From NCBI RefSeq assembly GCF_000377505.1, contig NZ_KB898185.1, forward strand, positions 834,980 through 898,979: 64,000 bases of DNA. The letters run 5' to 3'. The notes under the pieces are model-generated. The model saw nothing but the letters and a program-made list of their open reading frames with translations. It did no database searches and was not told the DNA's origin. Source of the stretch: Paenibacillus massiliensis 2301065 = DSM 16942 (GTDB taxonomy: Bacteria; Bacillota; Bacilli; Paenibacillales; Paenibacillaceae). Shown one piece after another: positions 47,383-57,113 of the stretch (positions are counted from its first letter, which is position 1; every line of letters starts with the position of its first letter). Position numbers and translations under genes: made by a program.

Positions 47383-48780
47383 TTACTTCTCTGGCTTCTC
47401 CCTATATTCAGACGGCGTCATGCCGGTGTAGCGCTTGAACCATTTGCTAAAATGGCGGTTATCCTCAATCCCTACCTTCTCGCAGATGACGTGGATCTTC
47501 CAATCCGTCGAAGTCAGCAATTCCTTGGCCTTGTTCATTCTCCGGCGGTGGAGAAAATCAAGAAAGCTAATACCCATCTCCTTCTTAAACAAGGTACTGA
47601 AATGACTTCGGCTTAGCCCCACATGGCCTGCCAGCTGCGAGGATACAATCGGCTCCTGCACATGGTGATCGATATACCGAACAGCCTGCATGATCGGCTC
47701 AGAGATAGATGGGCTATGCATCTCGTACTGCTGCTCCAGCTCTGCATTTCGCAGCATTCGCGCAACCTCTTCCATATAATCGTAGGTATCGGCTGGTAGC
47801 TGGCTACGCTTCCAGGTAAGGTGAGGCTGACTATGGTGCAGCTCTACCAGTCTCAGCATGATCTCATCGGCATACGTCTCTGGCAACATCAGCACCAATG
47901 GTCCCATTCCTTGTGTCGATCCCAGCGTAAGGATTGGCCCACGTCGGCCCATTCCTGCTAACTGCAAGGCTTGCAGCTCATGTACCCACGAGCGCTGTGC
48001 CTCCTCCTCCAGTCCAAATGCGACAATTAATACGGTCTCGCCCGTTGGTTCCTCAGACGGCCTCGATATGGATTGGTTCTTATCAGACTGTGCTTGTATA
48101 TCCCGCTGTGCTTCGCCCGATGATAGTTCAGCATTTTGTTGCTCGCTACTATTCAGTAGCCTGTCACCGTGCCGATGCTCCTCACTGCGGAAATCTCTGT
48201 CATTGCATAGCTGCCTGTCATTGCATAGATATCCTTCACGGTCCAGATATGTCCGAATTAGCTGATTCAGCCTGTCAGCATCTCCTCTCTCCTGAAGCCA
48301 TTTCTGGTACAGGTGCTCCAGCTCCGCATGGATGGATGCATTTTCCGAACTCTCCCCACTCAGAGGAACCTTGGCCTCTCCTTCCTGTTCGCTACGCCCC
48401 CACTCCTTGGTGATCTTGTCCAAATAGCGATCAACCTCCTGCACATCCATCGCTGTCTTCAACAGATAGCCGGATGCACCAAGAGCCATACCCTGCTGGG
48501 CATAGGCGAAATCGGAATGGCAGCTCAGGAACAAAATTTTGACCGCAGGATTATCCTCCTTAATGCGCTGTGCCAGTTCAAGTCCGTCCAGCCCTGGCAT
48601 GACAATATCCGTAAAGACAAGATCCGGTCGATGCTCCTGATACATGTCCCATGCGGCCTGCCCATTGGGCGCGTTAGCCACCACCTTCATGCTCCAGCGC
48701 TCCCAGTCCACCATATGCATTAGCCCGATTCGTACCAGACGTTCATCATCCGCGATCAGGACCGTTCTCATTTTCGTCAT
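47383..48780 (-). CDS. yesN: AraC-type response regulator (YesN family)
   Basis: A 465-residue transcription factor. The receiver domain has VLIADDERLVRIGL, the phospho-acceptor Asp in VFTDIVMPGLDG (about residue 57) and LFLSCHSDFAYA. Two AraC helix-turn-helix units end the protein: PIVSSQLAGHVGLSRSHFSTLFKKEMG and VICEKVGIEDNRHFSKWFKRYTGMTPSEYR. Between them is a long spacer with a low-complexity stretch that contains LCNDRQLCNDRDF, a short tandem duplication. AAAAGGAGA lies 6-8 nt before the ATG. Its 5' end overlaps the sensor kinase gene by 35 bp, and it should activate the sugar importer genes downstream. Confidence 0.93.
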   Translation of the reverse strand: MTKMRTVLIADDERLVRIGLMHMVDWERWSMKVVANAPNGQAAWDMYQEHRPDLVFTDIVMPGLDGLELAQRIKEDNPAVKILFLSCHSDFAYAQQGMALGASGYLLKTAMDVQEVDRYLDKITKEWGRSEQEGEAKVPLSGESSENASIHAELEHLYQKWLQERGDADRLNQLIRTYLDREGYLCNDRQLCNDRDFRSEEHRHGDRLLNSSEQQNAELSSGEAQRDIQAQSDKNQSISRPSEEPTGETVLIVAFGLEEEAQRSWVHELQALQLAGMGRRGPILTLGSTQGMGPLVLMLPETYADEIMLRLVELHHSQPHLTWKRSQLPADTYDYMEEVARMLRNAELEQQYEMHSPSISEPIMQAVRYIDHHVQEPIVSSQLAGHVGLSRSHFSTLFKKEMGISFLDFLHRRRMNKAKELLTSTDWKIHVICEKVGIEDNRHFSKWFKRYTGMTPSEYREKPEK

Positions 48781-50455
48781 CGGTTGTCTCCTTTTCCAGA
48801 AAAGGTAGGCGAATCTCGATCATAGCCCCGTCTGTTACATCAGGCATAATCCGGATGCCGTATTCCTCTCCAAAATGTAATTTGATCTTATGATCCACAT
48901 TGTACAAGCCTAGACCACCTCTACCCTTGAGTGGAGGTGCGGCGCGAATCGTCTCGGCGTCTGGCGCAACTCCCTTTCCGTTATCCGATAGCAGCAGCAC
49001 AATATGATCGCGTCCGCGGAAGATTTCCAGCGTAATGATTCCGGCTCCGTCATCGAAGGCATGATAGAAAATATTCTCGAACAACGGCTGCAGGGTCATC
49101 CGTGGAATGAGGGCCTGTTCCAGCCCCGGCTCCACATCCTCAACGTACGTGAAGGCCTCGCCATAACGGTAGTATTGGATCTTGAGATAATGTCCGATCG
49201 TGGCAAGCTCCTCTTCAAGCGGAACCAGCTCCTGCCTTATATCCAGATTCTCGGACAGCAGCGCACCCAGATGGTAGATCATCCGATCAATGTCCGTGCG
49301 CCCTGCAATACGTGCCCGCCACTGGATCGCATTGAACGTGTTTAGGATAAGATGAGGGTTAATCTGATAATGGAGCGCTCTCAGCTCTGCTTCCTTTTTC
49401 AGCTGTTCTGTCCTCGTAATATTGGCCACCAGCTCCCGAATCTCACGAGTCATGGAGTTGAAGCGGTGACCCAGCCGTGACAGCTCATCATCACCGCGCA
49501 CTTCCACTTGCGTATCCAGCTTGCCATTGCTGAACTCCAGCATGGACTGATTCAAGGTAACGATGCGTCTCGTCAGATTCGCCGACAGCCATCTTGCCAG
49601 CAGAAAAGCCGCGATTAACGACAGGATGCTGATCAGGATCGCATCATTGCGAATGACAAGCGTCGATTTATTGAACTCTTCATACGGTACACGCGCAGTG
49701 ATCTGCCAGCCATTCAACTCCAGTGTTCGCTGGAACTCGATATCCCGCTCCGATTCGGGGTGCTCTCCCTCTGTCCGATATATGAGCGCTCCTTCCCCAT
49801 CCCGGATTTCCAGGTACGAGTTGGTGTCCATTTCATAGGATCGGAACAGGGCCAGCATCTCGCGTGCATTCACATCGACGACAATTTTGCTGCCGATCGG
49901 CACGCCCGCCTTAAGCTGAATCGGTACAATCAGACTAATGAGCGGATTACCGGGTCTCGGGGAGCTATAGTAAGAGCCGTCGTGAAATCCAGTCCATTGC
50001 CAGCCGCTATCGCTTGAGTATTCCTTCCACCAGGGCATTTCGATGAGCTCACGGATACTCATATTTCGACTGGTCAGCATCTGGCCATCCGGTGTATACA
50101 CATAAAGCCCTTCAACGATTTGTGAGACGTGAAAGGAGAGGAAGTCCAGGAAATGATTCATTTCCTGATACTCTGCATAGGTTGCAGGCTCACTGGTAAT
50201 TTTTCGGCCCGGAGCCAGTAGATAGCTCTGAATATCACGGGAGATCGCATCCATCTCCTTCAAATGCATGTTGGTAATGGTCTCAAGCTGGTGCATCGCA
50301 TAACGGTTATAGTCCTGAAGCTGTTCCCTGACAGTCAACGTGGACTTATGGTACGACAACAGGCTCAGAGCCAAAAGAGGAATGAATGCGCATCCAAAAA
50401 TAAACAAGGTCATCTTGCGCTGGATATGATGTGCGAAGAACAAGACATGCTTCAC
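48746..50455 (-). CDS. yesM: Sensor histidine kinase (YesM family)
   Basis: A 569-residue membrane kinase. Helix 1 is MTLFIFGCAFIPLLALSLLSY, an extracellular Cache-like domain (~residues 35-270) follows, then helix 2 (ISILSLIAAFLLARWL), a HAMP domain, the His-kinase box LHYQINPHLILNTFNAIQW (about residue 365), and the HATPase domain with LLLSDNGKGV and GGLGLYNVDHKIKLHFG. The PHLILN variant is slightly unusual: most members read PHFLFN or PHFLYN. Overlap of 35 bp with the regulator implies translational coupling. Confidence 0.93.
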   Translation of the reverse strand: MKHVLFFAHHIQRKMTLFIFGCAFIPLLALSLLSYHKSTLTVREQLQDYNRYAMHQLETITNMHLKEMDAISRDIQSYLLAPGRKITSEPATYAEYQEMNHFLDFLSFHVSQIVEGLYVYTPDGQMLTSRNMSIRELIEMPWWKEYSSDSGWQWTGFHDGSYYSSPRPGNPLISLIVPIQLKAGVPIGSKIVVDVNAREMLALFRSYEMDTNSYLEIRDGEGALIYRTEGEHPESERDIEFQRTLELNGWQITARVPYEEFNKSTLVIRNDAILISILSLIAAFLLARWLSANLTRRIVTLNQSMLEFSNGKLDTQVEVRGDDELSRLGHRFNSMTREIRELVANITRTEQLKKEAELRALHYQINPHLILNTFNAIQWRARIAGRTDIDRMIYHLGALLSENLDIRQELVPLEEELATIGHYLKIQYYRYGEAFTYVEDVEPGLEQALIPRMTLQPLFENIFYHAFDDGAGIITLEIFRGRDHIVLLLSDNGKGVAPDAETIRAAPPLKGRGGLGLYNVDHKIKLHFGEEYGIRIMPDVTDGAMIEIRLPFLEKETTDDENENGPDRG

Positions 50456-51109
50456 CGCTTTCTATCTGTATAGTTGATATGAATAGTTAATGTGAATAGT
50501 TAATGTGCATGAGCTAATGCATCTGTGCATCGTTCATGCTGGAAGCAATCTCTGATGCGTTAATCCCATGCTTCCCCCATTATATCGAAAGTCCTTTCAG
50601 CGGATGGGTTCTTTTGTTCGGAAGCATGTGCATATTTGTTTGTTCCTCTTCCCGTGGACAGATTTTCTATTATAGTAAGTAGTGGCTGTATAGTAAGAAA
50701 TGGCTGGACAGTAAGGAGTGCCTGTAAGTACGGGGTGCCTGGTATCGTTTGTTGTAACTGCTCTTAAAGGAGGATTAGGCTCTTCCAACAGCCTCTTTTT
50801 GCACGCACAGGTGTGGGATTTTAAGGAAAGCAGTTAAAGTTTTTTATGACCTGCCTGAACGGGCAGGAATTCGCACTCGGTAGCTAGAATGATATCCGAT
50901 AACAGGCCGTCATAGCGTGGAATGCCCTTGCATACACATGACATGGGATCGGAAATCAGCTTTTGGATCAGCTCTGCTATGGAGGATACGATTTACGAAT
51001 TACGAATCACGAATTACAAATTTTGAAAAGCTTCACAAATATCCGAAAACGTTTTCCGAAATAAGGCCTGTCCATCCATTTCGCGAATCAGGAGAGGAGT
51101 TACGATCAA
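50456..51109. other. Divergent intergenic region with short tandem repeats
   Basis: A 654-nt gap between the sensor kinase and the cellobiose phosphorylase. It contains three 18-bp repeats at 50671-50724 (TATAGTAAGTAGTGGCTG type), an ACGAATT-type short array at 50991-51019, and a palindrome at 51045-51056. No ORF with a ribosome-binding site was found. Both promoters must lie here. Confidence 0.55.
51045..51056. promoter_or_regulatory. cre- or LacI-like operator upstream of cellobiose phosphorylase
   Basis: GAAAACGTTTTC is a perfect 12-bp palindrome with a central CG, within CCGAAAACGTTTTCCG. It fits the CcpA consensus except at the two outermost positions and lies ~55 nt before the start codon. 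Confidence 0.5.
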
Positions 51110-53563
51110 ATGAAGTACGGTCATTTTGATGATGCGCACAAGGAATATGTTATTCACACTCCACAGACCCCCTATCCATGGATTAACTACCTGGGCAACG
51201 AGAAGTTCTTCGGCTTGATCTCGAATACAGGCGGCGGCTACGCCTTCTACCGGGACGCGCGGCTGCGCAGACTGACCCGCTATCGGTACAACAATATTCC
51301 TGTCGATAACGGCGGGCGTTATTTCTACGTCTATGACGAAGGTGATTACTGGACGCCAGGCTGGATGCCTGTCAAGAAGGAGCTCGATCACTACGAGTGC
51401 AGACATGGGCTCGGCTATACCTCCATTACGGGTGAGCGTCATGGGGTAAAGGTGAATCAGTTGGCCTTTGTGCCACTCGGCTATAATGGCGAGGTGCATC
51501 AGGTGAATGTGACCAATACATCTGATCAGGTAAAACGCATCAAGCTCTTCTCCTTCGTGGAATTTTGCCTATGGAATGCCTATGACGATATGACCAACTT
51601 CCAGCGCAATCTGAACACGGGCGAGGTTGAGATTCAGGATTCAGTCATCTATCACAAGACGGAGTACCGGGAGCGTCGCAACCATTATGCCTTCTTCTCG
51701 GTGAACCGTGCAATTGATGGCTTCGATACCGACCGCGAATCCTTCCTCGGCCTGTATAATGGATTGGATACGCCGCAGGTCGTTACCTCCGGTGAACCTT
51801 CCAACTCCGTGGCCAGTGGATGGTCGCCCATTGCCTCCCACTGTCTGGAGTTGACATTGCAGCCGGGCGAGCAGACAAGTCTGAACTTTGTGCTGGGATA
51901 TGTAGAGAACGAAGAGGCTGACAAATGGGAGGCTCCAGGTATTATTAATAAGACACCTGCGCTGGCCATGATCGAGCAGTTCGCTACCGAAGAGGACGTC
52001 GAGCGCTCACTCGCGGAGCTTAAGGCGTATTGGGAGCGCTTGCTATCGACCTATGCCGTAGCCAGCCATGATGAGAAGCTGAACCGGATGGTGAACATCT
52101 GGAATCCATATCAATGCATGGTTACGTTTAACATGTCGCGCTCCGCCTCCTATTTCGAGTCGGGCATCGGACGCGGAATGGGCTTCCGCGATTCTAATCA
52201 GGATCTACTCGGATTCGTGCATCAGGTGCCTGAGCGGGCCAGGGAGCGCATTCTCGATATTGCCTCCACACAGTTCGAGAGCGGCGGTGCCTATCATCAG
52301 TACCAGCCTCTGACCAAGAAAGGCAATCATGAGGTTGGCGGCGGCTTCAATGATGATCCGCTCTGGCTGATCGTTGGCACGGCGGCCTACATCAAGGAGA
52401 CGGGCGACTTCGCCATTTTGGATGAGCAGGTGCCTTTCGACTGCAACCCAGACAACACAGCCACCCTGTTCGAGCATCTGAAGCGCTCCTTCTACCATGT
52501 CATCGAGAATCTGGGGCCACATGGGCTGCCACTGATCGGACGTGCCGACTGGAACGACTGCCTCAACCTGAACTGTTTCTCCAATATTCCGGATGAGCCA
52601 TACCAGACGACGCAGAATATTGAAGGCCGGACGGCAGAATCCGTCTTCATCGCAGGACTGTTCGTGTACACCGGACCAGACTTCATTGAGCTGTGCAGCC
52701 GCAAAGGCTTGACTGAGGAAGCAGCCGAGGCGCAGGCCCATGTCGACACGATGCGGGCTGTTACGCTAGAGCATGGCTTCGACGGGGAATGGTTCCTACG
52801 GGCATATGATCATTACGGGCAGAAGATCGGCAGTCAGGAGAATGAGGAGGGCCAGATCTTCATCGAGCCGCAGGGCTTCTGCGTCATGGCTGGCATCGGC
52901 GTGGAGGAAGGGCTAGCGGAGAAAGCGCTGAATGCGGTGCAGGATCGGCTGGAGACGCCATACGGGATTGTCCTACAGAATCCGCCATATTCCAAATACT
53001 ATCTGAATCTCGGCGAGATCTCCTCCTATCCGCCAGGCTATAAGGAGAATGCGGGTATCTTCTGCCACAACAATCCGTGGATCATGATGGCTGAGACCGT
53101 ACTTGGACGCGGAGATCGTGCCTTTGAGCTATATAGCAAAATTGCACCAGCCTACCTGGAGGATATTAGCGACGTGCACCGGACCGAGCCGTACGTCTAC
53201 GCCCAGATGATTGCCGGCAAGGATGCCGTGCGTCAAGGCGAGGCCAAGAATAGCTGGCTGACCGGGACCGCTGCCTGGAACTTCGTAGCGATTACGCAGT
53301 CCATCCTGGGAATTCAGCCAGACTACGACGGACTCAAGGTCGATCCATGCATTCCAGCCGACTGGACTGAATTCACCGTTACTCGCGTCTTCCGTGGCGA
53401 CACCTACGTCATTCGCGTATCCAATCCACAGCAGATCAGCAAAGGCATTGCGTCCATTCAGCTTGATGGCACAGCCATTGACGGCAATGTGCTGCCTGTG
53501 ATCGGAGACGGCGGAACGCATCAGGTGGAGGTTGTACTTGGCGTGAAGGTTGTACAGGTGTAA
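51110..53563 (+). CDS. Cellobiose phosphorylase (GH94)
   Basis: An 817-residue cytosolic enzyme that would split cellobiose with phosphate into glucose 1-phosphate and glucose. The N-terminal beta-sandwich begins [27 protein letters not shown]; the (alpha/alpha)6 barrel contains [20 protein letters not shown], the substrate loop [12 protein letters not shown], and the catalytic Asp region [17 protein letters not shown] (about residues 478-494); CHNNPWIM and [16 protein letters not shown] occur near the end. Length and order fit GH94. GGAGAGGAG precedes the ATG. It is divergent from the kinase-regulator-importer genes and would consume the imported sugar. It ends in a strong terminator. Confidence 0.93.
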   Translation: MKYGHFDDAHKEYVIHTPQTPYPWINYLGNEKFFGLISNTGGGYAFYRDARLRRLTRYRYNNIPVDNGGRYFYVYDEGDYWTPGWMPVKKELDHYECRHGLGYTSITGERHGVKVNQLAFVPLGYNGEVHQVNVTNTSDQVKRIKLFSFVEFCLWNAYDDMTNFQRNLNTGEVEIQDSVIYHKTEYRERRNHYAFFSVNRAIDGFDTDRESFLGLYNGLDTPQVVTSGEPSNSVASGWSPIASHCLELTLQPGEQTSLNFVLGYVENEEADKWEAPGIINKTPALAMIEQFATEEDVERSLAELKAYWERLLSTYAVASHDEKLNRMVNIWNPYQCMVTFNMSRSASYFESGIGRGMGFRDSNQDLLGFVHQVPERARERILDIASTQFESGGAYHQYQPLTKKGNHEVGGGFNDDPLWLIVGTAAYIKETGDFAILDEQVPFDCNPDNTATLFEHLKRSFYHVIENLGPHGLPLIGRADWNDCLNLNCFSNIPDEPYQTTQNIEGRTAESVFIAGLFVYTGPDFIELCSRKGLTEEAAEAQAHVDTMRAVTLEHGFDGEWFLRAYDHYGQKIGSQENEEGQIFIEPQGFCVMAGIGVEEGLAEKALNAVQDRLETPYGIVLQNPPYSKYYLNLGEISSYPPGYKENAGIFCHNNPWIMMAETVLGRGDRAFELYSKIAPAYLEDISDVHRTEPYVYAQMIAGKDAVRQGEAKNSWLTGTAAWNFVAITQSILGIQPDYDGLKVDPCIPADWTEFTVTRVFRGDTYVIRVSNPQQISKGIASIQLDGTAIDGNVLPVIGDGGTHQVEVVLGVKVVQV

Positions 53564-53768
53564 GGTTAGATGTAGGGATTAAAAAATGTAGGGATTAAGG
53601 GATTAAGAGATGTAGAGGCTGCACAGGATTAAAGCGTGAACTAGAAAAGCTATAACTGTTGGGTGCGTAAAGATTGGTATGTAATGATTGCACAAGTATA
53701 GAGCTTTAAAGTTGTTGATGTGCAAATAAATTACTGTAGCCGTTAGTATGGACGACGGCCATTCATAG
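53564..53768. other. Short direct repeats after the GH94 gene
   Basis: ATGTAGGGATTAA-type repeats (53569-53620) follow the stop codon. No ORF or conserved element is seen up to the terminator. Confidence 0.5.
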
Positions 53769-53810
53769 AAGAAGCTGCAGCACTCATTCGTTGGGATGCT
53801 GTAGCTTCTT
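53769..53810 (+). terminator. Terminator of the cellobiose phosphorylase gene
   Basis: AAGAAGCTGCAGCA pairs with TGCTGTAGCTTCTT (one G-U), a 14-bp stem with a 14-nt loop, followed by TGTGTTATTTAATTT. Confidence 0.85.
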
Positions 53811-53934
53811 TGTGTTATTTAATTTATTAGCGTTACTTGGTTTTGGCGTTGATTATTAGCATTGCTTGTTTTGTAGTGCTGCGTTGTTTTTCATATTCCC
53901 TTGTCTCTTTATAAGTTTCTTAGGAGTTATTGTT

Positions 53935-54055
53935 GATTGCACCTTCTGGTATTTGCTCTTCTTTCTTCTGCCCTCTTGTCTTCTTTTCTTCTCTTTGTCA
54001 CTATATCTTTCTCTTCATTATCTTTTTTCTACTTCTGCATGTTCTTTTTTCAGGC
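53935..54055 (+). other. Pyrimidine-rich tract before the ABC ATPase gene
   Basis: More than 100 nt composed mainly of TTCTTT and CTT steps, immediately upstream of the start region of the ATPase gene. It reads as an open frame for a hydrophobic peptide, but there is no ribosome-binding site, so I treat it as non-coding. Confidence 0.5.
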
Positions 54056-54180
54056 TGAATCCTTTATCATGGATAGATAATAAAGATGCATGGCGGACAT
54101 TCGACGGCAATTCCGACCATATTCCAACACACGCAGAATCCCAACACATGCAGATTCATCAGAAAGAAGGCCTAGTAGAT

Positions 54181-54960
54181 ATGATCATAGATGTACAGAA
54201 CGTAAGCTGGACAAGAGGTGTGCTCACATTACTGAACAATGTTAGCTGGCGCGTGAACGAAGGAGAGCACTGGGCGTTGCTTGGTCTGAATGGCTCGGGC
54301 AAGACGACTCTACTAAATATGATTACTGGGTATCAATGGCCCACGAAAGGCTCCATTTCCGTATTAGGCGAGCAGTACGGCAATGTAGATCTGCGTGAGC
54401 TGCGCAAATCCATTGGCTGGGTGAGCTCCTCCCTGCAGGAGAAGCTGCATCGCACCGATCGGACACAATACGTCATCATTAGCGGCAAGCATGCCACCAT
54501 TGGGCTATATGATGAGCTGGACGATCAGGATCTGGAGCGGGCCAAGGAGCTAATGGAGACGCTTGGTTGCGCACATTTATGGGATCGGGAGTATCAGACT
54601 TGTTCTCAGGGAGAGAAGCAGAAGCTGCTAATTGCTCGTGCCCTCATGGCGAACCCGCGTGTCCTGATTCTGGACGAGCCATGCAATGGCCTTGATCTAT
54701 TTTCTCGTGAGCGGCTACTGGACAGCATTCGGGATTTGTCCGAGCGCAAGGATACGCCTACCCTGATCTATGTCACCCACCATACGGAGGAAATTCTCCC
54801 TGTCTTCAGTCACACACTGTTGCTACGACGCGGAGAGGTTGTGAATAGCGGCCTGACCTCGGACCTGATGACGACGGAGGTGCTGAGCAGCTTCTTCGAG
54901 GCTCCGGTGGATGTTGAAAGGCATGGAGAGCGGGTCTATGTCCGGGCAGCTTTGGGTTGA
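54181..54960 (+). CDS. ABC transporter ATP-binding protein (YlmA-like)
   Basis: A 259-residue ATPase. Walker A is GLNGSGKTT (about residues 35-43), the signature loop is CSQGEKQK (variant of LSGGQ), Walker B is VLILDEPCNGLD, and the switch His is in VTHHTEEI. This set matches the YlmA/ModF-like ATPase group, whose members lack an adjacent permease. None is seen here. The start is the ATG of MIIDVQNVSW with AGAAGG upstream; the frame extends 105 codons into a pyrimidine-rich tract that I judge non-coding. The transported substrate is unknown. Confidence 0.88.
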   Translation: MIIDVQNVSWTRGVLTLLNNVSWRVNEGEHWALLGLNGSGKTTLLNMITGYQWPTKGSISVLGEQYGNVDLRELRKSIGWVSSSLQEKLHRTDRTQYVIISGKHATIGLYDELDDQDLERAKELMETLGCAHLWDREYQTCSQGEKQKLLIARALMANPRVLILDEPCNGLDLFSRERLLDSIRDLSERKDTPTLIYVTHHTEEILPVFSHTLLLRRGEVVNSGLTSDLMTTEVLSSFFEAPVDVERHGERVYVRAALG

Positions 54961-55055
54961 GGATGTATATGGTAGGGCTCCAGTTTATTTGAAAGAACCC
55001 TTTGACATGTATCCGTTCTATTTGTCAGAGCCTTGTAACAGTGCTGGCCAGCATA

Positions 55056-55098
55056 AAAGAGCTCATTCCTACTTATATTCAAGTTGGAATGAGCTTTT
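55056..55098. terminator. Terminator of the ABC ATPase gene
   Basis: AAAAGAGCTCATTCCTACTT / AAGTTGGAATGAGCTTTT arms with a 6-nt loop and T-runs on both strands, 95 nt beyond the stop codon and 99 nt before the convergent gene. Confidence 0.85.
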
Positions 55099-55196
55099 GC
55101 AATTTAACAAGTGCTTGATTAGTTTAGTGTTTGGTTCATTGGTTGTAATGTACCTTCTTGTTGTCGAGTTATAAACCCGACGTAGTTTGATAAATA

Positions 55197-55616
55197 TCAA
55201 TTTGAAATCTTCTTTATAAAATCCTCAAACATTTTTCGTGTAGCAATGCCGCACTTTGGAAGAATCTCATTGATTCTTTGCATGATTTCCTCAGTTGACA
55301 CTAATCCAATATTAGTTGAATTCAGAATCACTCTTAATGAATCAACAGACGTTGTAAATAATTCCTCATCATCTACACTAGTGAGTAAAAGTAAACTTTT
55401 AACTACTGCATCATCATTAACATCACTATCAACACAGTAGGCATATCTGACTTGCCAATCAATAGATTTTGAAAGAATCTGACTCAATAATTCTTCCCAA
55501 TCGTTATTATTGAACTCTTCTAGCATCTCTCTAGCAATGGAGAATCCTTCATCGTACCAATAATCCGTTGTAAACTCCCCTGATAAATACTCATCTAATT
55601 CTTCATACATTTTCAA
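55197..55616 (-). CDS. Immunity protein of the EndoU-type toxin (putative)
   Basis: A 139-residue acidic, helical protein (DEYLSGEFTTDYWYDEGFSIAREMLEEFNNNDWEELL; then TSVDDEELFTTSVDSLRVIL). I do not recognise the family. Its position, 69 nt downstream of an EndoU toxin gene on the same strand, its size and its acidity make it the likely cognate antitoxin. Its AT-rich codon use matches the toxin's C-terminal part and not the surrounding genes, as expected for a toxin-tip/immunity cassette acquired together. Confidence 0.7.
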   Translation of the reverse strand: MKMYEELDEYLSGEFTTDYWYDEGFSIAREMLEEFNNNDWEELLSQILSKSIDWQVRYAYCVDSDVNDDAVVKSLLLLTSVDDEELFTTSVDSLRVILNSTNIGLVSTEEIMQRINEILPKCGIATRKMFEDFIKKISN

Positions 55617-55685
55617 GTCCTCCTACTCACGTGTAGTTCATTTTCAACTAATGATTTAGTGACCATTAAATCGGTTCTAATGTGT

Positions 55686-56909
55686 TTATTGAAAACCCGA
55701 TAGCAAGGATGCAGCCCCTCCACCTGTCGGATAGCCACTTACTACATCGTCCCCAATTTTAATAACCTCGACCTGTACCCCATCAACAATACCTCTATGC
55801 AATGTTGCTCCATCTCTTGTACGCTCACCAATCTTTGGAGTATCTCCTATTCTGGCGATACTATCAAGTATTTTTCCATCTGACCAAGTTTCAGGAAAAA
55901 TGGTGCTCGTCTTGATTTTTGCAAGATTACCATCTGGAAATTGAGTTGTAAATTTAACTTTCTTTGTTCCATCAGCATTAATTGACACATCTTCGACAGC
56001 ATAATTAGGATGATAATTTGTAATTTCTGGTGAGTGTCCCCCAACTAATTCGTTTTTAGCAGGGTCTTTACGTTGACCCAAAAGTATTTTCTCTTTCATC
56101 GTATCGCTAATTACTGTTTTATAGGTTGTTCCCGATCCCACAGATCCAAGCCCCGACTGCATACTCTTCTCTGCCCTGGCAGCTTCCATATTCTTCTGAA
56201 TCTTCTGTACCACAGGATGATTGGACGGTAAACGGTACGGCCCTTTACGACCTGGCAGACTACCGCGAATGGCCTGAATCCCCATGAAGACTTGGCTCAG
56301 CTTGAGAGTCGTGACCATCATCGCCGCATAGTTATCGGACACACGTTCACCTGTGAAGGGATGAATTCCTTCCTGAAATGCTTTGATCTGCAAGGCCATG
56401 ATATCTTCACCGAGGGGTTCGGAATGTACATCTGCTTGCATCACATTCACATCCAGATGGCCTTTATCCCGCTCATAGGCCTGCAACACGGCCTGATCTG
56501 TTACCCCCTGTTCATTCACCGGAAGCCATTTTCCAAGAAACGAGTTATATGCCATTCGGTAACCTGGCTGAGCATCTGTGGACGCTGTTCCGTGTACACC
56601 CAATCCTACAGCTCCTCCAATTGCCGCTTGATACCCTCCCTGCTCGGCATCGGCTTCTGAGAAGCGAGTAGCAATTGTCCGTAGCTCCAGAGCCATTTTC
56701 ACCATATGCTCTAACGCCCGCTCCAGTACGGGACGAGAATGCTCGTAATCCTGAAAGAATCTTTCCTGTGTCATCCCCATCCACAGTGACTGCATGGACA
56801 CCAGATGCCCATACAGCTGGCGGTTCATTTGCTCCAATTGCTGCCTACCCTGATCTACTTGTTGGGCTATTTGATAGAGCTGCTCTGGATTAATTTTAAT
56901 CATCGTCAT
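55686..56909 (-). CDS. WXG100-type polymorphic toxin with EndoU nuclease domain
   Basis: A 407-residue secreted toxin candidate. The N-terminus is a WXG100-like helical hairpin (IAQQVDQGRQQLEQMNRQL..., SLWMGMTQERFFQDYEHSRP, with W-M-G at about 43-45), the delivery signal of type VII secretion. A middle linker holds PFTGERVSDNYAAMM. The C-terminal ~125 residues look like a bacterial EndoU ribonuclease domain: KEKILLGQR, VGGHSPEI (His, about residue 291), STIFPETWSDGKILDSI and a closing GVQVEVIKIGDDVVSGYP. The DNA is AT-rich from ~56130 to the stop but GC-richer before it. The start is uncertain (ATG at 56909; a GTG lies five codons upstream); neither has a good ribosome-binding site. Confidence 0.82.
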   Translation of the reverse strand: MTMIKINPEQLYQIAQQVDQGRQQLEQMNRQLYGHLVSMQSLWMGMTQERFFQDYEHSRPVLERALEHMVKMALELRTIATRFSEADAEQGGYQAAIGGAVGLGVHGTASTDAQPGYRMAYNSFLGKWLPVNEQGVTDQAVLQAYERDKGHLDVNVMQADVHSEPLGEDIMALQIKAFQEGIHPFTGERVSDNYAAMMVTTLKLSQVFMGIQAIRGSLPGRKGPYRLPSNHPVVQKIQKNMEAARAEKSMQSGLGSVGSGTTYKTVISDTMKEKILLGQRKDPAKNELVGGHSPEITNYHPNYAVEDVSINADGTKKVKFTTQFPDGNLAKIKTSTIFPETWSDGKILDSIARIGDTPKIGERTRDGATLHRGIVDGVQVEVIKIGDDVVSGYPTGGGAASLLSGFQ

Positions 56910-57113
56910 AGGCTTTCTGCTCACTTATTATATGATAATAATAGGTTAGCAGAAGGCTCGACATTCAGGCACGCACCTACGTTCCTATTTTTACCACATT
57001 ATTGAATATGAACAATATACCTATTCTGGATATTAACTTCAGACTCAAGGACCATTGGACCCGGGACGCCTCAATCTTGTTCTTATGCACCTTTTGTACC
57101 ATTCAATGGTTAT

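Noticed and set aside
53866..54180. A hydrophobic 105-residue extension of the ABC ATPase
   Set aside because: It arises from the pyrimidine tract (Phe, Leu and Ser codons), lacks a ribosome-binding site, and ATPases of this group start at MIIDVQNVSW.
55686..56909. Type VII secretion locus
   Set aside because: Only the toxin and its immunity gene are seen; no EssC-type ATPase or other secretion component lies in the window.
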